Of a stretch of DNA of 64,000 bases, positions 27,175-35,886 are shown piece after piece. The notes under the pieces were generated by a model. The model did not search any database. It was given only the letters and a program-made list of their open reading frames with translations, and was not told the DNA's origin. The stretch comes from Pseudomonas sp. Root71 (lineage in GTDB: Bacteria; Pseudomonadota; Gammaproteobacteria; Pseudomonadales; Pseudomonadaceae), in contig NZ_LMHY01000012.1 of NCBI RefSeq assembly GCF_001429045.1, forward strand, positions 155,187 through 219,186. Reading direction: 5' to 3'. Position 1 is the first letter of the stretch, and the number at the start of each line of letters is the position of its first letter. A program made the position numbers and the translations under genes.

Positions 27175-27957
27175 ATGTCACTGCTAGCGCTGACCGATAC
27201 CCAGATCAGCACCTGGGTGGCGACATTCATGTTGCCGCTGTTTCGCGTCGGCTCCTTGCTGATGGTCATGCCGGTGTTCGGCACAACCCTGCTGCCTCGG
27301 CGCATCCGTCTGTATTTCGCGCTGGCCATTACCGTGGTCATCGTGCCGGGCCTGCCGCCGATGCCGCCGGTCAACCCTCTGGATTTAAGCGGGCTGTTGC
27401 TGATTGCCGAGCAGATTCTCATCGGTGCCGTGATGGGGTTTTCCTTGCAGCTGTTCTTCCAGGCATTTGTGGTTGCCGGGCAAATCGTCGCCATCCAGAT
27501 GGGCATGGGCTTCGCCTCCATGATCGACCCGGCCAACGGCGTATCGACGGCGGTGATCGGGCAGTTTTTCACGATGCTGGTGACGCTGCTGTTCCTGTCC
27601 ATGAACGGTCATCTGGTGGTGTTCGAGATCCTCACCGAGAGTTTCACCACGTTGCCGGTGGGAGGTGGCCTGATGGTCAATCACTACTGGGAGCTGGCCG
27701 GCAAGCTCGGCTGGGTGCTCGGTGCGGCGTTATTGCTGGTGCTGCCGGCGATCACCGCGTTGCTGGTGGTCAACATCGCGTTTGGCGTCATGACCCGGGC
27801 GGCGCCGCAACTCAATATTTTCTCTGTCGGCTTCCCGCTGATCCTGGTACTTGGGCTGTTCATTGTCTGGGTCGGTCTGGCGGACATTCTCAACCAGTAT
27901 CAACCGCTGGCCACCGAGGCCTTGCAGTTGTTACGTGAAATGGCGCGGGCGAGCTGA
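27175..27957 (+). CDS. fliR: Flagellar export gate protein FliR
   Basis: 260 aa with about six transmembrane segments; conserved FRVGSLLMVMPVFG and GMGFASMIDPANG blocks. Single-copy component of the export gate that contacts FlhB. Three bases between fliR stop and flhB start. Confidence 0.96.
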   Translation: MSLLALTDTQISTWVATFMLPLFRVGSLLMVMPVFGTTLLPRRIRLYFALAITVVIVPGLPPMPPVNPLDLSGLLLIAEQILIGAVMGFSLQLFFQAFVVAGQIVAIQMGMGFASMIDPANGVSTAVIGQFFTMLVTLLFLSMNGHLVVFEILTESFTTLPVGGGLMVNHYWELAGKLGWVLGAALLLVLPAITALLVVNIAFGVMTRAAPQLNIFSVGFPLILVLGLFIVWVGLADILNQYQPLATEALQLLREMARAS

Positions 27958-27960
27958 GCC

Positions 27961-29100
27961 ATGGCCGAGAGCGAAAGCGGTCAGGACAAAACAGAAGACC
28001 CCACGGAGAAGCGCAAACAGGACTCCCGTGAAAAGGGTGAGATAGCGCGGTCCAAGGAACTCAACACCCTGGCGATCATGCTGGTCGGTGCCTCGGCGCT
28101 GCTGATTTTTGGCGGCGCCATGGCGCAGGACATGATGGAGCTGATGCGCATCAACTTCTCGCTGCCGCGGGAAGTAATCCTGGATCAGCGCTCCATGGCC
28201 ACCTACCTGATGCGCTCGGGGCAAATTGCCCTGTGGTCGATCCAGCCGGTGATGATCACCTTGGTACTGGCCGCCATCATCGGTCCGATTTCCCTGGGGG
28301 GCTGGCTGTTCGCGGCGAGTTCCATGGCGCCCAAGTTCAGCCGCTTGAACCCCGGCCCCGGCCTCAAACGCATGTTCTCCACCAAGTCGCTGGTCGAACT
28401 GCTCAAGGCCCTGGCCAAGTTCATCATTATCCTGTTCGTGGCGCTGGCGGTACTGTCATCGGACATCGACGACCTGCTGCGCATCGCCCATGAGCCCCTG
28501 GACATGGCGATCATTCACAGCCTGCAAGTCGTGGGCTGGAGCACCCTGTGGATGGCGTGCGGGCTGATCCTGATCGCGGTGGTGGACGTGCCGGTGCAGC
28601 TCTGGGAGAGCCACAAGAAACTGCTGATGACCAAGCAGGAAGTGCGTGACGAGCACAAGGACCAGGAGGGGCGGCCGGAGGTCAAGCAGCGGATTCGACA
28701 GCTGCAACGCGAGATGTCCCAGCGACGGATGATGGCCGCCATTCCCGAGGCCGACGTGGTCATCACCAACCCGACCCACTACGCGGTGGCCCTCAAATAC
28801 GACCCGGAAAAGGGTAATGCGCCGGTACTGCTGGCCAAGGGTAGCGACTTCCTGGCCCTGAAGATCCGCGAGATCGCGGCGGCCAACGAGATTTTGCTGC
28901 TGGAATCGCCGGCGCTGGCGCGGTCGATTTACTACTCCACCGAGCTTGAGCAGGAAATTCCTGGCGGGCTCTACCTGGCGGTTGCACAGGTGTTGGCTTA
29001 CGTTTATCAGATTCGACAGTACCGGGCGGGCAAGGGCAAGAGACCTGATCCGCTTAAGGATGACCTGCCGATTCCACCGGATCTGCGCCGCGATTCCTGA
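27961..29100 (+). CDS. flhB: Flagellar export switch protein FlhB
   Basis: 379 aa. Four transmembrane helices, then a cytoplasmic domain with the autocleavage motif NPTH at 270-273. FlhB switches export from rod/hook to filament substrates with FliK. A separate gene at 44804-45133 encodes a protein equivalent only to the part after this cleavage site. Last gene of the fliL operon, followed by a REP pair. Confidence 0.97.
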   Translation: MAESESGQDKTEDPTEKRKQDSREKGEIARSKELNTLAIMLVGASALLIFGGAMAQDMMELMRINFSLPREVILDQRSMATYLMRSGQIALWSIQPVMITLVLAAIIGPISLGGWLFAASSMAPKFSRLNPGPGLKRMFSTKSLVELLKALAKFIIILFVALAVLSSDIDDLLRIAHEPLDMAIIHSLQVVGWSTLWMACGLILIAVVDVPVQLWESHKKLLMTKQEVRDEHKDQEGRPEVKQRIRQLQREMSQRRMMAAIPEADVVITNPTHYAVALKYDPEKGNAPVLLAKGSDFLALKIREIAAANEILLLESPALARSIYYSTELEQEIPGGLYLAVAQVLAYVYQIRQYRAGKGKRPDPLKDDLPIPPDLRRDS

Positions 29101-29123
29101 GTTTCGCGCTGCTGCTGATGGCC

Positions 29124-29192
29124 CCTTCGCGGGCAAGCCCGCTCCCACAGGTTCGGCGATAACTTGTGGGAGCGTGGCTTGCCCGCGAAGGC
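29124..29192. repeat. REP-type inverted pair between flhB and flhA
   Basis: CCTTCGCGGGCAAGCCCGCT... (29124-29150) faces TTGTGGGAGCGTGGCTTGCC... (29164-29192), one base insertion between arms. Same family as 23494-23585. It marks the end of the fliL operon. Confidence 0.88.
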
Positions 29193-29251
29193 GTCAGTCC
29201 AGGCGATGCATATCCCCCTGAAAAAACACTCTATTTCTCCTGCCGCAAAAG

Positions 29252-29268
29252 TTGGAAAGCTTCTTGCA
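29252..29268 (+). promoter_or_regulatory. Sigma54 promoter of flhA
   Basis: TTGGAAAGCTTCTTGCA: GG-N10-GC with TTGCA; the -24 box (TTGGAA) is weaker than at the other sites. 62 bp before flhA. Confidence 0.7.
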
Positions 29269-29329
29269 GTAGCCGCCCTGCGCCTGCTTCAGGCGTCAAA
29301 AGTTTGCTTTAAAGGAACGGGGAAAACCG

Positions 29330-31459
29330 GTGGATCGCTCTCAGTTAATCAACAGTGCCCGCACAAACGTTGCCGACCTCAGTCGGGGCAATCTGGGCGT
29401 GCCGCTGTTGCTGCTGGTCATGCTGGCGATGATGATGTTGCCGGTGCCGCCGTTCCTGCTGGACGTGTTCTTCACCTTCAACATAGCCCTGTCCATCGTC
29501 GTGCTGCTGGTGTGCGTCTACGCCTTGCGGCCGCTGGATTTCGCGGTGTTTCCGACCATTCTGTTGGTGGCGACACTGTTGCGCCTGGCGTTGAACGTGG
29601 CCTCCACGCGGGTGGTGATGCTCCACGGTCAGGACGGCCATGCCGCCGCCGGTAAGGTGATCCAGGCCTTCGGCGAGGTGGTGATCGGCGGTAACTACGT
29701 GGTGGGTATCGTGGTCTTCGCGATCTTGATGATCATCAACTTCGTCGTGGTGACCAAGGGCGCGGGGCGGATTTCCGAGGTGAGCGCGCGTTTCACTCTC
29801 GATGCGATGCCCGGCAAGCAAATGGCGATCGACGCCGACCTCAACGCCGGCCTGATCGATCAGGCCCAGGCCAAGGCCCGTCGTTCGGAAGTGGCCCAGG
29901 AAGCCGAGTTCTACGGATCCATGGACGGTGCCAGCAAATTTGTCCGTGGTGACGCCATCGCCGGCCTGTTGATCCTGTTCATCAACCTGATCGGCGGCAT
30001 GGCGGTCGGTATCTTCCAGCACGGCATGACCTTCGGCGACGCCGGCAAGGTGTATGCGCTGCTGACCATCGGTGACGGTTTGGTGGCGCAATTGCCATCA
30101 CTGTTGTTATCGACAGCAGCGGCGATCATGGTGACCCGTGCTTCCGGTTCGGAAGACATGGGCAAGCAAATCAATCGCCAGATGTTCGCCTCGCCCAAGG
30201 CGCTGGCGGTGGCAGCGGGCTTGATGGCGGTCATGGGCCTGGTGCCCGGCATGCCGCATTTCTCGTTCCTGAGCATGGCGGCGCTGGCGGCCGGTGGCGC
30301 TTACCTGTTCTGGAAAAAGCAGAACGTCGCCAAGGTGCAGGTCCTGCAAGAGGTCAAGCGCCAGCAGGAGTTGCTGCCGTCGCCGGCCCGCGCCCAGGAA
30401 ACCAAGGAGCTTGGCTGGGATGACGTGACGCCGATCGATATGATCGGCCTGGAGGTGGGTTATCGCCTGATTCCGTTGGTGGACCGCAACCAGGGCGGCC
30501 AGTTGCTGGCGCGAATCAAGGGCGTACGCAAGAAACTGTCCCAGGACCTGGGCTTCCTGATGCCCACGGTGCATATCCGCGACAACCTCGACCTGGCCCC
30601 AAGTGCCTATCGCCTGACCCTCATGGGGGTGATCCTGGCCGAAGCGGAGATTTACCCGGATCGCGAACTGGCGATCAACCCGGGGCAGGTCTACGGCACG
30701 CTCAACGGCATTACCGCCAAAGATCCGGCTTTCGGCCTGGAGGCGGTCTGGATCGAAATCAGCCAGCGCGCCCAGGCGCAATCCCTCGGTTATACGGTGG
30801 TCGATGCCAGTACAGTAGTGGCTACCCACTTGAACCAGATACTCTACAAGCATTCCAGTGAACTGATCGGTCACGAAGAAGTGCAGCAACTCATGCAATT
30901 GCTGGCCAAAAGCTCGCCGAAGCTGGCCGAGGAGCTGGTGCCGGGCGTGGTTTCGCTGTCGCAGCTGCTCAAGGTGCTGCAAGCGCTGCTGGCCGAACAA
31001 GTGCCGGTGCGCGACATCCGCAGCATTGCCGAGGCGATCGCCAACAATGCCGCCAAGAGTCAAGATACCGCCGCGCTGGTGGCTGCCGTGCGGGTTGGCG
31101 TATCCCGCGCAATCGTCCAAAGCATTGTAGGCACTGAGTCGGAGCTGCCAGTCATCACGCTGGAGCCCAGGTTGGAACAAATATTGCTCAATAGTCTGCA
31201 GAAGGCAGGACAAGGCTCGGAAGAGGGCGTTCTGCTGGAGCCAAGCATGGCTGAGAAGCTGCAACGTTCGTTGATTGACGCGGCGCAGCGTCAGGAGATG
31301 CAAGGTCAGCCGGTGATTCTGCTGGTGGCCGGTCCGGTTCGCGCGATGCTCTCGCGATTTGGCCGGCTCGCAGTCCCGGGTTTGCATGTGTTGGCTTACC
31401 AGGAAATCCCTGACAACAAGCAAGTGACCATCGTTGCGACAGTAGGGCCCAACGGCTGA
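29330..31459 (+). CDS. flhA: Flagellar export gate protein FlhA
   Basis: 709 aa. About eight N-terminal transmembrane helices with the FHIPEP-family region, then a four-subdomain cytoplasmic part from about 340 that docks chaperone-substrate complexes (FliS, FliT). GTG start with an AAAGGAACGGGG leader. Eleven bases before flhF, so flhA-flhF-fleN-fliA is likely one transcript from the sigma54 promoter. Confidence 0.97.
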   Translation: MDRSQLINSARTNVADLSRGNLGVPLLLLVMLAMMMLPVPPFLLDVFFTFNIALSIVVLLVCVYALRPLDFAVFPTILLVATLLRLALNVASTRVVMLHGQDGHAAAGKVIQAFGEVVIGGNYVVGIVVFAILMIINFVVVTKGAGRISEVSARFTLDAMPGKQMAIDADLNAGLIDQAQAKARRSEVAQEAEFYGSMDGASKFVRGDAIAGLLILFINLIGGMAVGIFQHGMTFGDAGKVYALLTIGDGLVAQLPSLLLSTAAAIMVTRASGSEDMGKQINRQMFASPKALAVAAGLMAVMGLVPGMPHFSFLSMAALAAGGAYLFWKKQNVAKVQVLQEVKRQQELLPSPARAQETKELGWDDVTPIDMIGLEVGYRLIPLVDRNQGGQLLARIKGVRKKLSQDLGFLMPTVHIRDNLDLAPSAYRLTLMGVILAEAEIYPDRELAINPGQVYGTLNGITAKDPAFGLEAVWIEISQRAQAQSLGYTVVDASTVVATHLNQILYKHSSELIGHEEVQQLMQLLAKSSPKLAEELVPGVVSLSQLLKVLQALLAEQVPVRDIRSIAEAIANNAAKSQDTAALVAAVRVGVSRAIVQSIVGTESELPVITLEPRLEQILLNSLQKAGQGSEEGVLLEPSMAEKLQRSLIDAAQRQEMQGQPVILLVAGPVRAMLSRFGRLAVPGLHVLAYQEIPDNKQVTIVATVGPNG

Positions 31460-31470
31460 GGTAGTGGTTT

Positions 31471-32799
31471 ATGCAAGTTAAGCGTTTTTTCGCCGCCGAT
31501 ATGCGTCAGGCCATGAAGCTGGTTCGCGATGAGCTGGGCGCTGATGCGGCCATTATTGGCAACCGCCGGATCGCCGGGGGTGTCGAGCTGACGGCTGCGC
31601 TGGATTACAAGCTGTCGGCGCTGGCGCCGCGGGTTCCGAACATGGAACTCGAAGACGAGCTGCGCAAGACTCAGTCGCGGATCGTCACCGCCCAGGCCGA
31701 ATTGAGTCTGCGTGGCGATGGCGAGAGCGACAATGCAACCAATCGCCAGTTGTTCGCCGGCTTGCCGTTGACCGCCGCCGAGCCGCTGATCGAACCGACC
31801 TACGCCGAACCCCGTCGTCCTGTACCGGCCGTTGCGCCAGCGTCCGCTGGCGTGGACCCGCGGGCGTTCGACTCGATGCGTTTCGAGCTCAACAGCCTGC
31901 GCGAACTCATGGAAGTGCAACTCGGCTCCCTGGCCTGGAATCAGCTGCAAGGCAGCCGTCCGGACCAGGCCAACCTCTGGCGTCGCCTGCAACGCATCGG
32001 CCTGTCCGGCCCGCTGTCGCGTGACCTTTTGGCGATGATCACCGAAATCGAAGAACCCCGTCAGGCCTGGCGCATGTTGCTCGCGCACCTGGCGCGCATG
32101 ATCGTTACCCCGGAAGTCGAGCCGCTGGAAGAGGGCGGTGTGATTGCCATGGTCGGCCCTGCCGGCATGGGCAAGACCACCACCCTGGCCAAGCTGGCTG
32201 CCCGCTACGTGCTCAAGTACGGCGCGCAGAACATTGCGCTGGTGAGCATGGACAGCTTCCGCATCGGTGCCCAGGAGCAGCTCAAGACCCTGGGGCGCAT
32301 TCTCAATGTGTCGGTGACCCACGTCGATCCGGGCCAGTCCCTGGTGCAGGCGCTGGAGCCATTGCTGCGCAAGCGCGTGGTGCTGATCGATACCGCGGGC
32401 CTTCAGGCCAGCGATCCGGCCCTGCGCATGCAGCTCGAAAGCCTGGCCGGTCGCGGCATCCGCTCGAAAAATTATCTGGTCCTGGCAACCACCAGCCAGA
32501 AACAGGTTCTAACGGCCGCTTATCACAGTTACAAGCGTTGTGGGCTCGCAGGCTGCATCCTGACTAAACTGGATGAAACGGCAAGTCTGGGCGAGGTGTT
32601 GAGCCTTGCCATCAGTCATGAACTGCCGGTGGCTTACCTGACCGATGGCCCGCGGATCCCGGATGATTTGCATCTGCCGCGTCGTCACCAGTTGGTCAGC
32701 CGCGCCGTGAGCGTACAAATGCAGGAAGAACCCAGCGAAGAAGCCATGGCTGACATGTTCGCTGACATCTACCACAGTCCGACCAAGCAGGTTGGCTGA
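31471..32799 (+). CDS. flhF: SRP-type GTPase FlhF, polar flagellum placement
   Basis: 442 aa. Basic N-terminal domain, variable linker, and C-terminal SRP54-like NG GTPase with G1 GPAGMGKTTTLAKLA from about 229 and a DTAG motif. FlhF recruits early flagellar components to the cell pole and partners FleN. Overall length and motif order are standard. Confidence 0.96.
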   Translation: MQVKRFFAADMRQAMKLVRDELGADAAIIGNRRIAGGVELTAALDYKLSALAPRVPNMELEDELRKTQSRIVTAQAELSLRGDGESDNATNRQLFAGLPLTAAEPLIEPTYAEPRRPVPAVAPASAGVDPRAFDSMRFELNSLRELMEVQLGSLAWNQLQGSRPDQANLWRRLQRIGLSGPLSRDLLAMITEIEEPRQAWRMLLAHLARMIVTPEVEPLEEGGVIAMVGPAGMGKTTTLAKLAARYVLKYGAQNIALVSMDSFRIGAQEQLKTLGRILNVSVTHVDPGQSLVQALEPLLRKRVVLIDTAGLQASDPALRMQLESLAGRGIRSKNYLVLATTSQKQVLTAAYHSYKRCGLAGCILTKLDETASLGEVLSLAISHELPVAYLTDGPRIPDDLHLPRRHQLVSRAVSVQMQEEPSEEAMADMFADIYHSPTKQVG

Positions 32800-32915
32800 G
32801 GTAAAAATGAACAGTTTTTGTACCTACATCGATGGTCTGCCATGCATTGTTCCGTTTGTGAACGCGCAGCCAGTAATGTGGCCTCCGTCTATGCAAGACA
32901 AGGTAAAGAAATAAC

Positions 32916-33746
32916 ATGGGCAGCATGCATCCCGTACAGGTGATCGCGGTGACCGGCGGCAAAGGTGGCGTCGGGAAAACTAATGTGTCAGTGAACTTGT
33001 CCCTGGCTTTGGCCGAGCTTGGCCGGCGCGTCATGCTGTTGGACGCCGACCTTGGACTGGCGAACGTCGACGTTCTGCTGGGCCTGACACCCAAACGTAC
33101 CCTGGCCGACGTGATCGAAGGCCGCTGCGAACTGCGCGATGTACTGCTGCAGGGACCCGGCGGCATCCGTATCGTTCCGGCCGCATCCGGCACTCAGAGC
33201 ATGGTGCATCTGAGCCCCGCGCAACACGCCGGCCTGATCCAGGCCTTCAGTGATATTGGCGACAACCTCGACGTACTGGTGATCGACACCGCTGCGGGCA
33301 TTGGTGACTCGGTAGTCAGTTTCGTCCGCGCAGCCCAGGAAGTGCTGCTGGTGGTGTGCGACGAGCCGACCTCGATCACCGATGCCTACGCCTTGATCAA
33401 GTTGCTGAACCGCGACTACGGCATGAACCGCTTCCGCGTCCTGGCCAACATGGCCCAGAGCCCGCAGGAAGGACGCAACCTGTTCGCCAAGTTGACCAAG
33501 GTCACGGATCGCTTCCTCGACGTCGCCCTACAATACGTTGGTGCGGTGCCTTACGACGAAAGCGTGCGCAAGGCCGTGCAGAAGCAGCGCGCCGTCTACG
33601 AGGCCTTCCCGCGTTCCAAGTGCTCGCTGGCGTTCAAGGCCATCGCGCAGAAGGTCGATACCTGGCCGCTGCCGGCCAACCCGCGCGGACACTTGGAGTT
33701 TTTCGTCGAGCGGCTCGTGCAGCAGACAGCAGGACCTGTTCTATGA
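32916..33746 (+). CDS. fleN: MinD-like ATPase FleN, flagellar number regulator
   Basis: 276 aa. Deviant Walker A GGKGGVGKTNVS at 11-22 and a ParA/MinD fold. In P. aeruginosa FleN binds FleQ and lowers its activity, keeping one flagellum per pole. Start ATG 32916 (MGSMHPVQVI) follows AAAGAAATAAC. The 116-bp gap after flhF holds no clear signal. The end overlaps fliA as ATGA. Confidence 0.96.
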   Translation: MGSMHPVQVIAVTGGKGGVGKTNVSVNLSLALAELGRRVMLLDADLGLANVDVLLGLTPKRTLADVIEGRCELRDVLLQGPGGIRIVPAASGTQSMVHLSPAQHAGLIQAFSDIGDNLDVLVIDTAAGIGDSVVSFVRAAQEVLLVVCDEPTSITDAYALIKLLNRDYGMNRFRVLANMAQSPQEGRNLFAKLTKVTDRFLDVALQYVGAVPYDESVRKAVQKQRAVYEAFPRSKCSLAFKAIAQKVDTWPLPANPRGHLEFFVERLVQQTAGPVL

Positions 33747-34483
33747 CAGCCAGCGGCTACAACCTCTACAAGAAGTCGGCACGCGATGCGCAGTACGAGC
33801 TGATCGAGCGTTACGCGCCGCTGGTTAAACGCATTGCCTACCACTTGCTGGCGCGTTTGCCGGCCAGTGTCCAGGTCGAAGACCTGATCCAGGCCGGGAT
33901 GATCGGCCTGCTTGAAGTGTCGACCAAATATGACGCCAGCAAAGGCGCCAGTTTCGAGACGTACGCGGGCATTCGAATCCGCGGCGCCATGCTCGATGAA
34001 GTGCGCAAGGGGGACTGGGCGCCACGTTCGGTTCACCGCAATACGCGCATGGTCAGCGATGCCATTCGCTCGATTGAAGCGAAAACCGGCCGTGACGCTA
34101 AAGATCACGAAGTTGCGGCCGAACTCCAATTGAGTCTCGACGATTACTACGGGATTTTGAACGACACCCTGGGCAGCCGGCTGTTCAGTTTCGACGATCT
34201 GTTGCAGGACGGCGAACACGAAGGGCTGCACGAGGATGGCGCGAGTGCTCATCTCGAGCCGTCACGCGACTTGGAGGATGAACGCTTCCAGGCGGCGCTG
34301 GCGGATGCGATTGCCAATTTGCCGGAGCGTGAGCGACTGGTGTTGGCGCTGTACTACGACGAAGAGTTGAACCTCAAGGAAATCGGTGAGGTCCTGGGGG
34401 TCAGCGAATCGCGGGTCAGCCAGTTACACAGCCAGTGCGCGGCCCGTTTGCGGGGGCGTTTGGGGGAGTGGCGAGCGCGCTGA
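33743..34483 (+). CDS. fliA: RNA polymerase sigma factor FliA (sigma28)
   Basis: 246 aa with regions 2, 3 and 4 (DLIQAGMIGLLEVSTKYD; LKEIGEVLGVSESRVSQL as the region 4 HTH). Start ATG 33743 overlaps the fleN stop; the longer open frame upstream is inside fleN. FliA drives late genes, including fliC and probably fliST in this window, and is held by FlgM until the hook is complete. Confidence 0.97.
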   Translation: MTASGYNLYKKSARDAQYELIERYAPLVKRIAYHLLARLPASVQVEDLIQAGMIGLLEVSTKYDASKGASFETYAGIRIRGAMLDEVRKGDWAPRSVHRNTRMVSDAIRSIEAKTGRDAKDHEVAAELQLSLDDYYGILNDTLGSRLFSFDDLLQDGEHEGLHEDGASAHLEPSRDLEDERFQAALADAIANLPERERLVLALYYDEELNLKEIGEVLGVSESRVSQLHSQCAARLRGRLGEWRAR

Positions 34484-34485
34484 AG

Positions 34486-34503
34486 GCAGTGTGGGGACAC
34501 TGC
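34486..34503 (+). other. Small perfect hairpin after fliA
   Basis: GCAGTGT, loop GGGG, ACACTGC immediately after the fliA stop. There is no T-tract, so it is at most a weak pause or mRNA-stability element in the 155-bp fliA-cheY gap, which otherwise shows no clear promoter. Confidence 0.35.
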
Positions 34504-34638
34504 GAACGAGGCTGGTGTGGTGTTGAACTGCGCCGGTCGCGATCTGTTGTGCTCCAGACAGTCATTGAGTGCTTTGCCGGATTGATTGAAATGGCGCGTC
34601 CAGGTGCTGGGCGCGTTTAAGACTGCTTGGAGGTCGAA

Positions 34639-35022
34639 TTGGACAAGAACATGAAAATCCTCATCGTTGATGACTTCTCAACGATGCGGCGGATCATCAA
34701 GAACCTGCTGCGTGACCTTGGGTTCACCAACACCGTCGAGGCCGACGATGGCACTACCGCCATTCCGGTGCTCAACAGCGGAAGCATCGACTTTCTGGTA
34801 ACGGACTGGAACATGCCTGGCATGACCGGTATCGATCTGCTGCGCCACGTGCGTGCCGATGAAAAGCTCAAGCACCTGCCGGTGCTGATGGTGACCGCTG
34901 AAGCCAAGCGCGAGCAGATCATCGAAGCGGCCCAGGCCGGCGTTAACGGCTATGTGGTCAAGCCCTTCACGGCCCAGGCGTTGAAAGAAAAAATCGAGAA
35001 GATTTTCGAACGCATCGGTTGA
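34639..35022 (+). CDS. cheY: Chemotaxis response regulator CheY
   Basis: 127 aa from TTG 34639, placed five bases after GGAGG; ATG 34651 (MKILIVDD) is an alternative with poor RBS spacing. Single receiver domain with the acidic pocket in VDDFS and phosphoacceptor Asp in [11 protein letters not shown] (Asp52 counted from ATG 34651), Thr in MVTAEAK and Lys in VKPF. CheY-P binds FliM to switch rotation. Confidence 0.95.
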   Translation: MDKNMKILIVDDFSTMRRIIKNLLRDLGFTNTVEADDGTTAIPVLNSGSIDFLVTDWNMPGMTGIDLLRHVRADEKLKHLPVLMVTAEAKREQIIEAAQAGVNGYVVKPFTAQALKEKIEKIFERIG

Positions 35023-35043
35023 TGAGTGCGCCACGGGGGAGCT

Positions 35044-35832
35044 ATGGGCAATAACGAAACTTCATTGGGCGATTTTGAATCGACCCTGAAAAAACACGCC
35101 GTCGAATTGGTCGAGAGCCTTGAGAAAGGCAAGTTCGGCGACGCGGTGCAATTGATCCATGAGCTCAACCAGACCCGTGACCGCGGCCTGTATCAGGAAG
35201 TGGGCAAGCTCACTCGCGAGCTGCATAGCGCGATCGTCAATTTCCAGATTGACCCGCACATGCCGCAAGCCGAAGAAGTGTCGCAGATCACCGACGCCAC
35301 CGAGCGCCTGGGGTATGTGGTCAAGCTGACCGAGGCGGCGGCCAACCGCACCATGGATCTGGTGGAAAATGCCACGCCGCTGGTCAATGGCCTGGCCGAT
35401 GAAGCCAAGGTGTTGAGCGCGGACTGGGGGCGCTTCATGCGTCGCGAAGTCGGCGCCGAAGAGTTTCGTGAACTGGCCCGGCGGGTCGACGGCTTCCTGA
35501 CGCGCAGCGGCACGGACAATCGCGCGGTGTCGGGCAACCTCAACGACATCCTGCTCGCCCAGGATTACCAGGACCTCACAGGCCAGGTGATCAAGCGTGT
35601 GACCCAGTTGGTCACCGAAGTCGAAAGCAACCTGCTCAAGCTCGTGCTGATGGCCAGCCAGGTGGACCGCTTTGCGGGCATCGAACATGACCGTGAAGCG
35701 ATGCTTGCTGAAAAAGATCCACAAAAACATCTCTCTCAGGGTGAAGGTCCGCAGATTCATGCCGATAAAAGAGAAGACGTTGTGTCCGGTCAGGACGATG
35801 TGGACGATTTGTTATCCAGCCTGGGATTTTAG
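35044..35832 (+). CDS. cheZ: CheY-P phosphatase CheZ
   Basis: 262 aa, helical. Conserved LLAQDYQDLTGQVIKRV contains the catalytic Gln region, and the C-terminal CheY-binding peptide is VDDLLSSLGF. Start ATG 35044 follows GGGGGAG by three bases; a GTG at 35026 in frame is rejected. Twenty-one bases after cheY. Confidence 0.95.
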   Translation: MGNNETSLGDFESTLKKHAVELVESLEKGKFGDAVQLIHELNQTRDRGLYQEVGKLTRELHSAIVNFQIDPHMPQAEEVSQITDATERLGYVVKLTEAAANRTMDLVENATPLVNGLADEAKVLSADWGRFMRREVGAEEFRELARRVDGFLTRSGTDNRAVSGNLNDILLAQDYQDLTGQVIKRVTQLVTEVESNLLKLVLMASQVDRFAGIEHDREAMLAEKDPQKHLSQGEGPQIHADKREDVVSGQDDVDDLLSSLGF

Positions 35833-35886
35833 AGTTTTAGAATTTTAGGTTTTTTGGGTTTTTAGACCTGTAGGAGCACCCCCTTA

